Shown here: in pieces, positions 1-8,387 of the stretch | Numbering within the stretch: position 1 is the first letter of the stretch | Layout of the letters: the number at the start of each line of letters is the position of its first letter | From: Haematomicrobium sanguinis DSM 21259 | Lineage (GTDB): Bacteria > Actinomycetota > Actinomycetes > Actinomycetales > Micrococcaceae | Assembly (NCBI RefSeq): GCF_000688395.1 | Contig: NZ_JIAG01000001.1 | Location: 294,126-358,125 of the forward strand | Reading direction: 5' to 3' | Length of the DNA: 64,000 nt | The notes under the pieces: generated by a model | What the model saw: the letters and a program-made list of their open reading frames with translations, nothing else | The model's database searches: none | Told to the model about the DNA's origin: nothing | Position numbers and translations under genes: made by a program

Positions 1-131
1 CCGTGCTCGGAGATGAGGATGCGACCGCGAAGTCCGAGCGACTCGCACAGGGTGCGTTGCCAGAGGCGAATCGCTTCAGGGTCGCTTAGGGGCGCGAAGG
101 CGTAGTAGAGAATGATCTTATTTTGGGCCAC
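1..131 (-). CDS. trhO: tRNA uridine(34) hydroxylase TrhO, 5' part only
   Basis: The reverse strand from a GTG at 131 encodes 43 residues before the window ends. They match the N-terminus of the UPF0176/rhodanese family in my memory: an Ile/Leu/Tyr-rich first strand, then [12 protein letters not shown] and [14 protein letters not shown]. These proteins hydroxylate uridine 34 of several tRNAs in the cytoplasm; the rhodanese domain with its catalytic Cys lies outside the window. The ATG at 138 is out of frame, so GTG is the likely start. The gene is transcribed away from the GNAT gene at 363, so both promoters lie in the intervening 231 bp. Confidence 0.82.
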   Translation of the reverse strand, partial: MAQNKIILYYAFAPLSDPEAIRLWQRTLCESLGLRGRILISEH

Positions 132-164
132 TGTCCCATTTTACCGGCCCCTCCCCTCCCCCCA

Positions 165-226
165 AGTTGACGCAGATTACCGAAGTTGTACGGGATCCCG
201 TACAACTTCGGTAATCTGCGTCAACT
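165..226. repeat. Perfect 31-bp inverted repeat in a divergent promoter region
   Basis: Positions 165-195 and 196-226 are exact reverse complements with no loop; the centre is GGGATCCC. C-runs on the left and G-runs on the right (about 152-163 and 233-239) could extend pairing. It lies between the starts of trhO (minus) and the GNAT gene (plus), so it is not at a 3' end and has no U-tract. It could be an operator, a cruciform-forming site or a member of the long-hairpin family seen elsewhere in the window. Confidence 0.9.
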
Positions 227-362
227 AAAAAAGGGGGGAGCGGGTGGGTGAGGGGCGCGTGAAAGTCGGGGACACGCCGTCGTATGTCACAATTGCTCAT
301 CCTTCGGGCTGAAATCCCGCCAGAAGTTACCGCTAATCCCGAAAGCAAACTATCGTCGAGGT

Positions 363-1025
363 ATGGCTACTTCTCTGACTCAAGAATTGGTGAACACCTG
401 GGTGAACGGGTGGGCGGCGGCCCGCAATTATGCGACGAGTCAGGACGGCGATCTGCCGGTGGTGCACCTGGGCGAGGATCGCGGAAATGGGCAGGAGTAT
501 TTCCTGCTTGATCCCACCGAGGAGCATGTCCGGCATGCTGTGCAGAAACTCGGCGGCGATCCTGCCGGGCGCATTACGATTGTCACGAATGAGCTAGCGA
601 ACGTGTACCCGTTGGCAGAGCAGTTCGGTTTGGATGTGGTGCGGACCGAGGAATCGCTCATGGTTGCGAACATGGCGTTCCAGGATGTTGAAGAGCCGCC
701 GATGCCGTGGGAGGAGTTCTCCAGAGAGGTTGAGCGCTCGGACTCCAGGGCGATCTTGCGGGTGCTACACGAAGATAACGACATTGCGCACGGATCGTTG
801 GCGCTGGTGGACGGCACTGCCGTGTATGACCGGGTGGAAACCTCGCCGGAATATCGGCGGCGCGGACTGGGGTCCTATGTGATGCGGGCGCTCTCGGCCA
901 TTGCCCTGGAGCATGACGCGGATGCGGGCATCATCATTGCCAGTGCCGACGGTCGGATGCTGTACCAGTTCTTGGGCTGGGAAAGTGTCGCGGCGGTGGC
1001 AACGCTTAAGCCGCGGAAGGCTTAA
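363..1025 (+). CDS. GNAT-family N-acetyltransferase
   Basis: The protein has 220 residues and a C-terminal GNAT fold. Residues 165-170 are RRRGLG, the acetyl-CoA pyrophosphate-binding motif A (R/QxxGxG/A), followed by a helix. Residues 140-160 form the preceding strands, and FLGWES near 204 is the usual terminal strand. The N-terminal 110 residues are a less conserved domain that may set substrate choice. The substrate is unknown. It starts at ATG 363 after the divergent palindrome region. It ends 4 bp inside the 3' end of the convergent membrane-protein gene. Confidence 0.78.
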   Translation: MATSLTQELVNTWVNGWAAARNYATSQDGDLPVVHLGEDRGNGQEYFLLDPTEEHVRHAVQKLGGDPAGRITIVTNELANVYPLAEQFGLDVVRTEESLMVANMAFQDVEEPPMPWEEFSREVERSDSRAILRVLHEDNDIAHGSLALVDGTAVYDRVETSPEYRRRGLGSYVMRALSAIALEHDADAGIIIASADGRMLYQFLGWESVAAVATLKPRKA

Positions 1026-1696
1026 ATTTCCCAGTTTCCCGGGTCGCCGTAGGGGCTTTTGGGTGCGCCCTTGCTGTGCGTTTCGCGTTTTTTGCGTTGG
1101 CTGTCCTGACGCGGCCCTTCACCGTTGGAGGTGGTGGCGGCGCGGTGCGGAATGTCCAGGGTTGGGGTGGCGGAATTGCTGGATAGCGGGATGGTTCCGG
1201 TGATGGGCGGCGGGTCTTTTTTTGTGGTGGGTGCAACGCGCGCGGCACGGTAATTGCAGTATTCTTCCACGAGCCGGTAGCTGAAGATCAGGTAACCGCA
1301 CAGTCCGATCACGTAAAGCCACCAGGTGAGCCATGCGCTCGGGAGCTGGTCCTGGAAGGCTCGGCCCACAAAGCCTTGGACCAGGAACGGGACAATGTAG
1401 TAGAGCACCACCGCCACGAAAATGCCCCAGCCTTCGCGCTGCTGCCACGGCATTGCGGAGGCCGTCACCCAGGAGCGCCCCGGGGATGCGAGCCGGCGCA
1501 TATAGACAATGAATGCCGCGAAGGCGGCGAAGAGCGGTAGCAAGAGCCAAGCGAACGTCGGATTGCTGTTGAAGACCAGCACCAACATTCCGGCAAAAAG
1601 GGCCGCCAGCGCGGCAAGAACGATCAGAGCGACGCGGTTGATGGCGAAGGGTTTGCGGTCACCGGACGTGGGTGTGCCGGGCCGTATTGCGTTCAT
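1022..1696 (-). CDS. Four-TM membrane protein of unknown function
   Basis: From the ATG at 1696 the protein has 224 residues. Four hydrophobic segments are visible (about residues 20-42, 46-66, 90-112 and 122-142), followed by a charged, disordered Thr/Pro/Lys-rich cytoplasmic tail of about 80 residues. I recognise no catalytic motif. An upstream in-frame start at 1756 would add 20 unlikely residues and run towards the divergent helicase start, so 1696 is preferred. It is divergent from the helicase with about 67 bp between the starts. Confidence 0.6.
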   Translation of the reverse strand: MNAIRPGTPTSGDRKPFAINRVALIVLAALAALFAGMLVLVFNSNPTFAWLLLPLFAAFAAFIVYMRRLASPGRSWVTASAMPWQQREGWGIFVAVVLYYIVPFLVQGFVGRAFQDQLPSAWLTWWLYVIGLCGYLIFSYRLVEEYCNYRAARVAPTTKKDPPPITGTIPLSSNSATPTLDIPHRAATTSNGEGPRQDSQRKKRETHSKGAPKSPYGDPGNWEI

Positions 1697-1763
1697 AGTG
1701 AAAATCTTAGCGAGTTCCGCTGGTTGCCCCGAACCCTCGGGCACAAAATGGGACAATGTTCAT

Positions 1764-4169
1764 ATGCGCTCATCAACCTCACTTGTGCCCTTGCTGGGTT
1801 CGAGCGCTCAGCCGGAACAGATTCGTCATATCCGCGAACTGCCTTCACGTGCCGCGCGTCATGTCGCCTGGCCGGACTGGTTGCACCCGGACCTGGTGTC
1901 TCTGTTCCAGGACCGCGGCATTGATCAACCGTGGGCTCACCAGGTTGCGGCGGCGGAGTTAGCGCACGGTGGTCAGAACACGGTCATTGGCACCGGTACC
2001 GCGTCAGGTAAGTCCTTGGCGTATCTCATGCCGACCGTGGATGCCATTTATCGCGGCGAACTCGAGACCGAGGCGTCCTTGCAACCGCTGGACAGTGTTG
2101 TGCTGTATCTGTCTCCGACGAAAGCGCTGGCCGCGGATCAACAGAATTCGATTGAGTCCCTGGGTGTGCGTGGCTTGCGGGTGGCGACCTATGACGGGGA
2201 CACCGAGGTTGCCGAGAGGCGCTGGATCAGGGATAACGCAAACTTCTTGCTGACGAATCCTGACATGCTGCATTTCGGCATTTTGCCCAATCATGCGCAG
2301 TGGTCCCGATTCCTGCGGCGGCTGAAGTACGTTGTGGTGGATGAAGCGCACTCTTATCGCGGGGTTTTTGGTTCGCATGTCTCGATGGTGCTGCGGCGGT
2401 TGCGGAGAGTCTGTGCCCTGTACGGGACGTCACCGGTATTTATCGGAGCATCGGCGACCTCCGCGACGCCCGATGCGACGTTTTCCAAGCTCTTGGGGGT
2501 TCCGGCCGTCGCTGTGACCGAGGATGCCTCACCGCACGGCGCGACCGAGGTGGTGTTGTGGGAGCCGGAATTGACCGATTTTGTGGGCGAGAACGGGGCA
2601 CCGCAACGGCGTAGTTCCATTGTGGAGACCGGGGATTTGATGGCGAACCTGGTGTCCTCGCATGTGCGCACCATCTCCTTTATCCGCTCCCGCCGCGGCG
2701 CTGAGGCCATATCGCTGTATGCCAAGCGGGAACTGGAAGAGGTCGATGCGTCCTTGGAGCCGCGCGTGGCGGCGTACCGGTCCGGCTATTTGGCCGAGGA
2801 GCGCCGCGACGTCGAAGCGCGATTGCGGGATGGGCGGCTCCTGGGTGTGGCGAGTACCCCGGCGTTGGAGCTCGGGATCGATATTGCGGGCCTCGATGCG
2901 GTGCTGATTGCGGGCTGGCCGGGGACGCGCGCCTCGTTCTTCCAGGAAATCGGCCGTGCCGGGCGTGCCGGACAGTCGGCGCTGGCGGTGCTGATCGCTA
3001 GCGACGACCCGCTCGATACCTATTTGGTCAATCACCCAGAAGTAATTTTTGATTCGCCGTTGGAAGCCACGGTGTTTGATCCGCACAACCCCTATGTTGC
3101 CGGTCCGCATTTGTGTGCGGCGGCTGCCGAATCACCGCTGACCATGGCAGACGCCGAATATTTTGGCGAAACCAATATGGAACTTTTGCCAACTTTGGTG
3201 GAGCGCGGATTGCTGCGGAAGCGTCCGGCGGCGTGGTACTGGACGCATCCGCAAAGCGCGGCCGGAATGGTGTCGATTCGCAACGAGGGTCCGGGGCCGG
3301 TGAGCCTGGTGGATGGGGAGAACGGCACACTCTTGGGCACGATGGATGGCAGCTTGACCCATTTCCAGGCCCACGACGGCGCCGTGTATACCCACCAGGG
3401 CGAAACGTTCATCGTTGACGAATTGCGCGAAGAGGATCGCATGGTCTTATTGCACCGCGCCGCGCCCGACTATTTCACCCAGGCTCGAGACATCACCGAG
3501 GTTGAAGTGTTGGAGGTGCTCCGTCAGCGGCAGTTCCCCGATCTGGGCATCTTCTTTGGCGATGTGAAAGTGCAGACCCAGGTCATTTCCTACCAGCGCA
3601 AGTCCGTGCTTTCCAACGAGGTGTTAAGCGAGGAACCGCTGGATCTCGAGGCGCGCGACCTATTTACCAAGGCAGTGTGGTTCACGCTGACGAAGGAATC
3701 GCTCAAGGCCGCCGGTGTGGATCCGGTGATTCTGCCCGGGTCCTTGCATGCGGCCGAACACGCGAGTATCGGGTTATTGCCACTGGTGGCCACGAGCGAC
3801 CGGTGGGACATTGGCGGTGTTTCCACCGCAATTCACCCGGACACCGGGTTGCCCACGATCTTTGTCTATGACGGCCAATCCGGCGGTTCCGGATTTGCCG
3901 AACGCGCCTACGACGTTTTCGAAGAATGGCTGGGCGCCACCCGCGAAGCGATTATGGATTGCGAATGCGCCGAGGGTTGCCCGTCCTGTATCCAGTCGCC
4001 CAAGTGCGGCAACCGTAACAACCCTCTCGATAAGGAAGGCTCGATCAAGCTTCTCGGGTTGGTGCTGGATCGGCTGAAAGACGCCCGGGAGCGCGGCGAT
4101 GACGGTGTTCCGGTTGGTTCTGGCAGCGAATCCACCGCCACCGCGCACGTTGCTCCTTCCGAGACGTAG
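1764..4169 (+). CDS. DEAD/DEAH-box helicase, Hrq1/MrfA-like, with DUF1998 zinc site
   Basis: The protein has 801 residues. Walker A is GTGTASGKS (76-84), the DEAH box is 193-196, motif III SAT is near 230, and motif VI GRAGRAG is near 397-403. The C-terminus carries a four-cysteine cluster (C735, C739, C742, C748, with an extra C733) typical of the DUF1998 region of Hrq1/MrfA helicases. Bacillus MrfA acts with an exonuclease in mitomycin repair. In actinobacteria this gene lies next to Tad secretion genes and is known as the helicase/secretion-neighborhood DEAH helicase. ATG 1764 is chosen because the in-frame extension to 1509 overlaps the whole start of the divergent gene. Confidence 0.9.
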   Translation: MRSSTSLVPLLGSSAQPEQIRHIRELPSRAARHVAWPDWLHPDLVSLFQDRGIDQPWAHQVAAAELAHGGQNTVIGTGTASGKSLAYLMPTVDAIYRGELETEASLQPLDSVVLYLSPTKALAADQQNSIESLGVRGLRVATYDGDTEVAERRWIRDNANFLLTNPDMLHFGILPNHAQWSRFLRRLKYVVVDEAHSYRGVFGSHVSMVLRRLRRVCALYGTSPVFIGASATSATPDATFSKLLGVPAVAVTEDASPHGATEVVLWEPELTDFVGENGAPQRRSSIVETGDLMANLVSSHVRTISFIRSRRGAEAISLYAKRELEEVDASLEPRVAAYRSGYLAEERRDVEARLRDGRLLGVASTPALELGIDIAGLDAVLIAGWPGTRASFFQEIGRAGRAGQSALAVLIASDDPLDTYLVNHPEVIFDSPLEATVFDPHNPYVAGPHLCAAAAESPLTMADAEYFGETNMELLPTLVERGLLRKRPAAWYWTHPQSAAGMVSIRNEGPGPVSLVDGENGTLLGTMDGSLTHFQAHDGAVYTHQGETFIVDELREEDRMVLLHRAAPDYFTQARDITEVEVLEVLRQRQFPDLGIFFGDVKVQTQVISYQRKSVLSNEVLSEEPLDLEARDLFTKAVWFTLTKESLKAAGVDPVILPGSLHAAEHASIGLLPLVATSDRWDIGGVSTAIHPDTGLPTIFVYDGQSGGSGFAERAYDVFEEWLGATREAIMDCECAEGCPSCIQSPKCGNRNNPLDKEGSIKLLGLVLDRLKDARERGDDGVPVGSGSESTATAHVAPSET
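3373..3381 (+). repeat. Copy of the dispersed ACGACGGCG motif
   Basis: Exact nonamer in the helicase coding frame (His-Asp-Gly-Ala). It is one of the 22 copies listed in the dispersed-motif entry; its flanks are GC-rich, so it is one of the weaker matches to the extended consensus. Confidence 0.7.
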
Positions 4170-4266
4170 AACTTAAGGCGAGCTGGCCTCCTTTCCAGGT
4201 TGGTAGCGTCTGCATCTCGGGCGCGGGGGGGATTCTAGGGCGGCCGGTGTCGAGGCTGGTGATCGC

Positions 4267-4716
4267 CTAGGGCGGAGGACCCGCACGTGCTCTCCCTTTT
4301 GCCTCGGGAATCACCCAGGAGAGGATGGCGGGTGTTTTGACCGCAGTTTCCACCCGCACGGTCTGGTTGCTTTCTAGAGTGCAACTGCGCAATTCTGCGT
4401 TATTGCTCGCGACCAGGCGTGCCGCTTTCTCGCACGGATCGCCTGGGGTGAGTCCGCGGTACGCGTCTGCGGCCGCAAGCGCAGCCAGATCGGCGGCCGT
4501 GCTCGCTCGCGAGGCGGCAAGTGCGGCGCTGATGAGGATGGCGGCCGTGACAAAGAACAGCATGATCACGGCGACCAGAGCGATCCCCGTCACGGTACTT
4601 GCACCGCACTCGTCGTCCCTGCACCGGGCTGGGGAGCGCCCTGCGCCGACGCTTCTGGAAGCCTCAGTCTCTGGGACCGGTCCGCCCACTGCGCGTCGGC
4701 GCAGGTATCCCCTCAT
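4267..4716 (-). CDS. TadE-like pseudopilin (helicase/secretion neighborhood type)
   Basis: The protein has 149 residues. A charged N-terminus is followed by one long hydrophobic helix (about residues 43-70), then an Ala-rich segment containing ASTAADLAALAAADA, which is the signature of this TadE-like group (Rv3654c type). Two Cys residues (about 98 and 116) could form a disulfide outside the cell. It is the last gene of the Tad cluster, overlaps the stop of the upstream TadE gene by 4 bp and is convergent with the helicase. It is probably a minor pilin-like subunit processed by a prepilin peptidase. Confidence 0.8.
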   Translation of the reverse strand: MRGYLRRRAVGGPVPETEASRSVGAGRSPARCRDDECGASTVTGIALVAVIMLFFVTAAILISAALAASRASTAADLAALAAADAYRGLTPGDPCEKAARLVASNNAELRSCTLESNQTVRVETAVKTPAILSWVIPEAKGRARAGPPP

Positions 4717-5051
4717 TTTTGAGCCTCCGACAGAGCCGTGGCGTCCGCGCTGAAGTTCAAATTCAACACGTTCGCCACTAACCCCGTTGGGGTGCCGGTG
4801 ACGCGAACCGAAACGTACTCGCCTTCTCGAGAGAGTTCGGTGGTCACGCCGTCACCGGCAATCCTGGACACCGTGGAAGCTACTTGCCCTTGATCATCGC
4901 CTCGCGCCAGGCTGCGTGCGGCCGCCGCGGCTGCCTCGCTCACCCGCACTTGGGAGATGCCGACGCTCAGAAACCCGACGAGCAGAACCACAATGGTGGT
5001 AATGCCCGTGAGCACCATGGCAAATTCCGCGGTCACACTGCCACGTTCCAT
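4713..5051 (-). CDS. TadE-family pseudopilin
   Basis: The protein has 112 residues. MERGSVTAEFAMVLTG is a class-III prepilin-like N-terminus: Glu at the fifth position after a cleavage-type Gly, then a hydrophobic helix (about 12-36). The rest is a small extracytoplasmic domain. A longer reading to 5693 spans the whole DUF4244 gene in another frame and is rejected. The start lies 8 bp after the DUF4244 stop, and the end overlaps the next gene (ATGA). It is likely a minor pilin at the Flp pilus tip or base. Confidence 0.82.
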   Translation of the reverse strand: MERGSVTAEFAMVLTGITTIVVLLVGFLSVGISQVRVSEAAAAAARSLARGDDQGQVASTVSRIAGDGVTTELSREGEYVSVRVTGTPTGLVANVLNLNFSADATALSEAQK

Positions 5052-5059
5052 GCGGACCG

Positions 5060-5434
5060 CTAGAATGAGAGGGCGTTCTGAATGATCGCCATCAAGAATC
5101 CGCGGACCTCGTTGCTCTTCAAAATGGCTATTAGAAGGGCGGCGAAACCTACGGCGGCGAGGGTTGCAATCGCGTACTCTGCGGTCGCCATTCCGGCCTG
5201 TCCCAGAGTCGCCACGCGGAACCGTTGCCGAGCGTTGCAAGCAAACTCTGCGAACCGTCCTCTGCTTGTCACCCGATCGCGTTCGGCGAGGTCCTCTTCG
5301 GCCCAATGCGCCTGGTACGCCTGCGGCAGGTACACCACATTGCTGCGAGGGTCGGGGCCCTCTACGGTCATGTCGTGAGCGTCCTCGTGTTCCTGATCCG
5401 CGCTCGCGAGAAGCAATTTCAGTGATTTTTTCAC
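5060..5434 (-). CDS. DUF4244 small membrane protein, candidate Flp-type pilin
   Basis: The protein has 124 residues. After an 80-residue polar region comes GMATAEYAIATLAAVGFAAL, a prepilin-like motif (Gly, then Glu five residues on, then a hydrophobic helix), and a short tail ending ALSF. That arrangement is typical of the DUF4244 proteins found in actinobacterial Tad clusters, which probably are the Flp pilin. The start is GTG 5434 with GGGGAAAG just upstream. The gene has its own 188-bp upstream region with a copy of the bipartite element (5561-5597), so it may be expressed more strongly than the assembly genes. Confidence 0.8.
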   Translation of the reverse strand: MKKSLKLLLASADQEHEDAHDMTVEGPDPRSNVVYLPQAYQAHWAEEDLAERDRVTSRGRFAEFACNARQRFRVATLGQAGMATAEYAIATLAAVGFAALLIAILKSNEVRGFLMAIIQNALSF

Positions 5435-5560
5435 GGTCTTTCCCCATGTTCATGTTGTGCTTACGCCGCCGCCTGGACGGCAACGGCGCCGGAAACGATA
5501 GCCTCCGTATCTCGAGAATGGTCCTGGTTGCCACCGCCGTCACCCACCTGTTTCCCGATT

Positions 5561-5597
5561 CTGGATAACTTTCGAAAAAAAGTGGCCTGTGTAGGAG
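5561..5597 (-). promoter_or_regulatory. Bipartite element, copy A (upstream of the DUF4244 pilin)
   Basis: Read on the minus strand it is CTCCTACACAGG, 14 bp, then AAGTTATCCAGA. It lies 127 bp before the GTG at 5434. The right half differs from a DnaA-box-like TTATCCACA by one base. Copies B and C (9669-9717, 54279-54326) share both halves with spacers of 25 and 24 bp, one helical turn longer. Confidence 0.75.
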
Positions 5598-5622
5598 CAT
5601 CCTCATGTCCGCGAAAGCGCAC

Positions 5623-6216
5623 TCACCACAGTTGCGGGATGACAGAAATGATGACCGGGACCACCCCGAGGACAAGGAACGCCGGAAGCACACACACGCC
5701 TAGCGGCACCACTAGCTTCACACCGAGCTGGCTTGCACGCTTCTGCGCGTCGCGCTGACTTCGTCGCCGCAACTGTCCGGCTTGGGCACGCAGCGCCACA
5801 GCCGCTCCGGCTCCCGTCAGCGCGGTCAGCGACAAGGCTTGCTTCAATGCGCGCAAGCGCTGTTCCCGGGACGGTTCGAGGACCCAGGCCGACTCCCAGT
5901 CGACGCCCAGACGCAGCGCGGCAGACACGCGTTTCAGGTCCTCAGCCTGTTGCTCGGGCGCCACACGCGCAAGGCACTCAAGCGATCGATCTAAACTGGT
6001 GCCGTTCGCCAACATTGCGGCCATGAGATCCAATGTCAAGGGCACCGGCAACGCGCCCGAGGGAGAATCGCCGGCGAACACCTCGCCTGGAGCGCCCAGA
6101 TGCCGCGACTCGGCCGCAGTTCCGCCGCTCATCACCCGCGCCAGCCGACCCGTATCCTCTCGGCACATGAGCCAACAGACCGCCGCCAGGCAGGCAAAAA
6201 TCATCAATCCGGTCAC
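5623..6216 (-). CDS. tadC: TadC-like type II/IV secretion inner-membrane protein
   Basis: The protein has 197 residues with an N-terminal hydrophobic segment, a T2SSF-type helical region containing NGTSLDRSLECLA (about 73-85), and a C-terminal hairpin of hydrophobic helices ending near the last residue. It pairs with TadB to form the platform that couples the CpaF ATPase to pilus growth. It is short, as is usual for actinobacterial TadC. Its ATG overlaps the tadB stop by 4 bp. A 188-bp gap follows before the DUF4244 gene. Confidence 0.8.
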   Translation of the reverse strand: MTGLMIFACLAAVCWLMCREDTGRLARVMSGGTAAESRHLGAPGEVFAGDSPSGALPVPLTLDLMAAMLANGTSLDRSLECLARVAPEQQAEDLKRVSAALRLGVDWESAWVLEPSREQRLRALKQALSLTALTGAGAAVALRAQAGQLRRRSQRDAQKRASQLGVKLVVPLGVCVLPAFLVLGVVPVIISVIPQLW

Positions 6217-7127
6217 AGCGGCGGCACCTCAGCTTGACTCACCAAGCGCGCGCTCCACACTTTTCCACAGATCATGAGCACCGCGCCCGCCACCAATAAT
6301 GCGAGCCCCCATGGCGACCCAAGAAATATGCTGGCCACATCCGCACCCGCTACCGCACCGAGCAGCAGGCCACACACGGGTAGCCAGGCTAACAGCTTCG
6401 CGGTCGCGCGAGGTCCAGCAAGAACCGCTTCACGCCCATGATTGGCGTCAATTTCATCCTCGGATTGCTCGGCAAAGCGCCGAAGAATACAACTGAGCGG
6501 CGCGCCCGATTCCTCAGACACGGCCACACATATCGCGAGTTTCTCCAGCCCTTGCCTGGCAACAACGGGCAGGGTTTCCCGCTTGGACTCGCGGAACAGG
6601 GCAAGACTCGCCGAGTATCCCAACGTTGCAAACCGCGCGCACGCCTCAAAGATCTCGGCGAACTCGTGCCACAGCTTCCCATCGTCTTCGCGAGATCGAG
6701 ATCGGCACACCATCGCAGCATCGCTCCACAACTGTTGCGGGCTCCGCCCCGCTTCCAGGAGAGTGGCCAGTTCATGGACAACCAGCGGCACGCTGTCGGC
6801 ATCCAGCACGGTGCGCTTACGCCCCGAGACAGTCCTTTCGCTACCCGCGGTTTTGCGCGACATTCTCAGTCGAGAGCTCGCCTGCATTCTGCGCTCAGGG
6901 TCCACCTCGCCGCGAGCGCCACGAGCGCCACTAACACCGCGAGCGCCACGAGCGCCAGTAACACCACTAACGCCACGAGCGCCACTAACACCGCGAGCGC
7001 CACTAACACCACTAACACCACGGGCGCCGCCACCATCTCCGAGAATCCGCCGCACCCGGCTCCCGGTTTCGCCGACCAGGAGCCAGAGCGCCAAAACTAA
7101 CACCACAAAGAGTGCGAGCGCCACCAC
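6213..7127 (-). CDS. tadB: TadB-like pilus platform protein with collagen-like insert
   Basis: The protein has 304 residues: one N-terminal TM helix (about 2-18), then 14 consecutive Gly-X-Y triplets at residues 34-75 built from GAR, GVS and GVT, then a T2SSF domain with a conserved EAGRSPQQLW helix, and two C-terminal TM helices. T2SSF proteins are the integral-membrane base of Tad pili. The collagen-like stretch, encoded by repetitive DNA at 6903-7028, is not a normal part of this family. GTG 7127 lies 3 bp after the cpaF stop. Confidence 0.82.
   Translation of the reverse strand: MVALALFVVLVLALWLLVGETGSRVRRILGDGGGARGVSGVSGARGVSGARGVSGVTGARGARGVSGARGARGEVDPERRMQASSRLRMSRKTAGSERTVSGRKRTVLDADSVPLVVHELATLLEAGRSPQQLWSDAAMVCRSRSREDDGKLWHEFAEIFEACARFATLGYSASLALFRESKRETLPVVARQGLEKLAICVAVSEESGAPLSCILRRFAEQSEDEIDANHGREAVLAGPRATAKLLAWLPVCGLLLGAVAGADVASIFLGSPWGLALLVAGAVLMICGKVWSARLVSQAEVPPL
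6903..7028 (-). repeat. Collagen-like triplet repeat inside tadB
   Basis: Nine-base units (variants of GCG-CCA-CTA and GAG-CGC-CAC on the plus strand) recur and encode 14 Gly-X-Y triplets. All units are multiples of 3 bp, so slippage would change length without breaking the frame. Confidence 0.85.
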
Positions 7128-7130
7128 GTG

Positions 7131-8387
7131 CTACTCCCCTGCTATTCCGCACCGCCGCGCCAGAATGCCCCATGCCGGCCCGACCTCTTCACGAGTTCCG
7201 TCCCAGCGCAGCGCGGTCTCCACCCGCAAGGCACCGTCAACCAAACCAATGGCCGCGATCGTCCCGACACGCCTAGTCCCCGAACCCCGCTCGATATGCA
7301 CGAGCACATCAATGGCACTAGCAACCTGCAACGTCAACGCTTCATGGCTGAGCCGAGCCAGAGCCCCCAAAGCGGCCAACCGCGCCGGAACAGCTTCGGC
7401 ACTATTGGCGTGCACGCTGGCTCCTGCACCCTGATGACCCGTGTTCATTGCGGTAAGCAGATCCAAGATTTCGGCACCGCGCACCTCCCCGACAACCAGT
7501 CGATCCGGTCGCATGCGCAAAGCCTGGCGCACTAAATCATCGAGCCGTATCTCTCCACTTCCTTCCACGTTGGCCCGCCGTGTTTGCAAGCTCACACAGT
7601 GCGGGTGGCGAGGACGCAATTCAGTGGCGTCCTCCACTACGACAATCCGCTCGCGTTCCTCACATAACTCAAGAAGCGCACCTAACAAGGTGGTCTTTCC
7701 AGTGCCGGTGGCTCCACTGATTAAGAAATTCAGTTTGGCCGCCACCATGGCCTGCAGCATCCGGGATGACCGGGGTGAAAACATCCCCAGCGCTTCCAGC
7801 TCCGCAAAGCGCATTCCGGCGGGCCGGTTCACCCTGATGGACAACAGCGTGGCTGACCCGGAAACCGGTGGGATCACTGCGTGCACACGGTACTTGCTCA
7901 ATGTCACGTCCACGCACGGGCTTCCGTCATCCAAGCGCCGTCCTCCGGCGGCGATCAGCCGTGATGCGAGCGAGCGCACGTTCTCTTCCGAGCCCAAGTG
8001 CACACCCACCCGTTGCAGACCACGTGCCCCATCTGTCCACACCTGCCCGGGGGCATTCACTAAAATGTCCGTGACGCCCGGATCCGCAAGGAGCGCTTGC
8101 AACGGCCCGAGTCCATGCAGTTCCGCGTGCACTTGGTCTGCAACGTGCATCGCGCCGGTCGTCCCGCGTAGCGAACTATGCTGCCCCACTACCCGCGAGA
8201 GTTCATCGGCATCCAGGCCACCAGCACGCAACCCACTCTCTAAAACCTCGCGGCGCAGGCGTTGCACTTCGTCCGCGCTCAAACTCAGCGAACGCGGCCG
8301 CACCCGCCCACCAGTGCCCGCCCGCGCCACCGCAACCCCGCGCTCCCTGTCCGTCGACCGCCCACCAGAAACCCCGCGCCCGCTCAC
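7131..8387 (-). CDS. cpaF: Tad/Flp secretion ATPase CpaF (TadA)
   Basis: The protein has 418 residues. Walker A is GATGTGKTT (225-233), the Asp box contains VVVEDATEL (249-257), Walker B is LVVGEVRG (297-304), and the His box GHQGAGASVHANS follows (318-329). This is the full set for a VirB11/PulE-type hexameric ATPase that powers Flp pilus assembly. The GTG start overlaps the ssd stop as GTGA. Length and gene order match the helicase/secretion-neighborhood CpaF of actinobacteria (Rv3659c type). Confidence 0.93.
   Translation of the reverse strand: MSGRGVSGGRSTDRERGVAVARAGTGGRVRPRSLSLSADEVQRLRREVLESGLRAGGLDADELSRVVGQHSSLRGTTGAMHVADQVHAELHGLGPLQALLADPGVTDILVNAPGQVWTDGARGLQRVGVHLGSEENVRSLASRLIAAGGRRLDDGSPCVDVTLSKYRVHAVIPPVSGSATLLSIRVNRPAGMRFAELEALGMFSPRSSRMLQAMVAAKLNFLISGATGTGKTTLLGALLELCEERERIVVVEDATELRPRHPHCVSLQTRRANVEGSGEIRLDDLVRQALRMRPDRLVVGEVRGAEILDLLTAMNTGHQGAGASVHANSAEAVPARLAALGALARLSHEALTLQVASAIDVLVHIERGSGTRRVGTIAAIGLVDGALRVETALRWDGTREEVGPAWGILARRCGIAGE

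Noticed and set aside
4713..5693. 326-codon frame upstream of and including TadE
   Set aside because: It covers the DUF4244 gene in a different frame. TadE alone starts at 5051.
5604..5702. Small ORF (32 codons) directly after bipartite element copy A on the plus strand
   Set aside because: It has AGGAG and an ATG but codes for a charged peptide without features and runs into tadC on the other strand. Both neighbouring genes are better explained by the minus strand.
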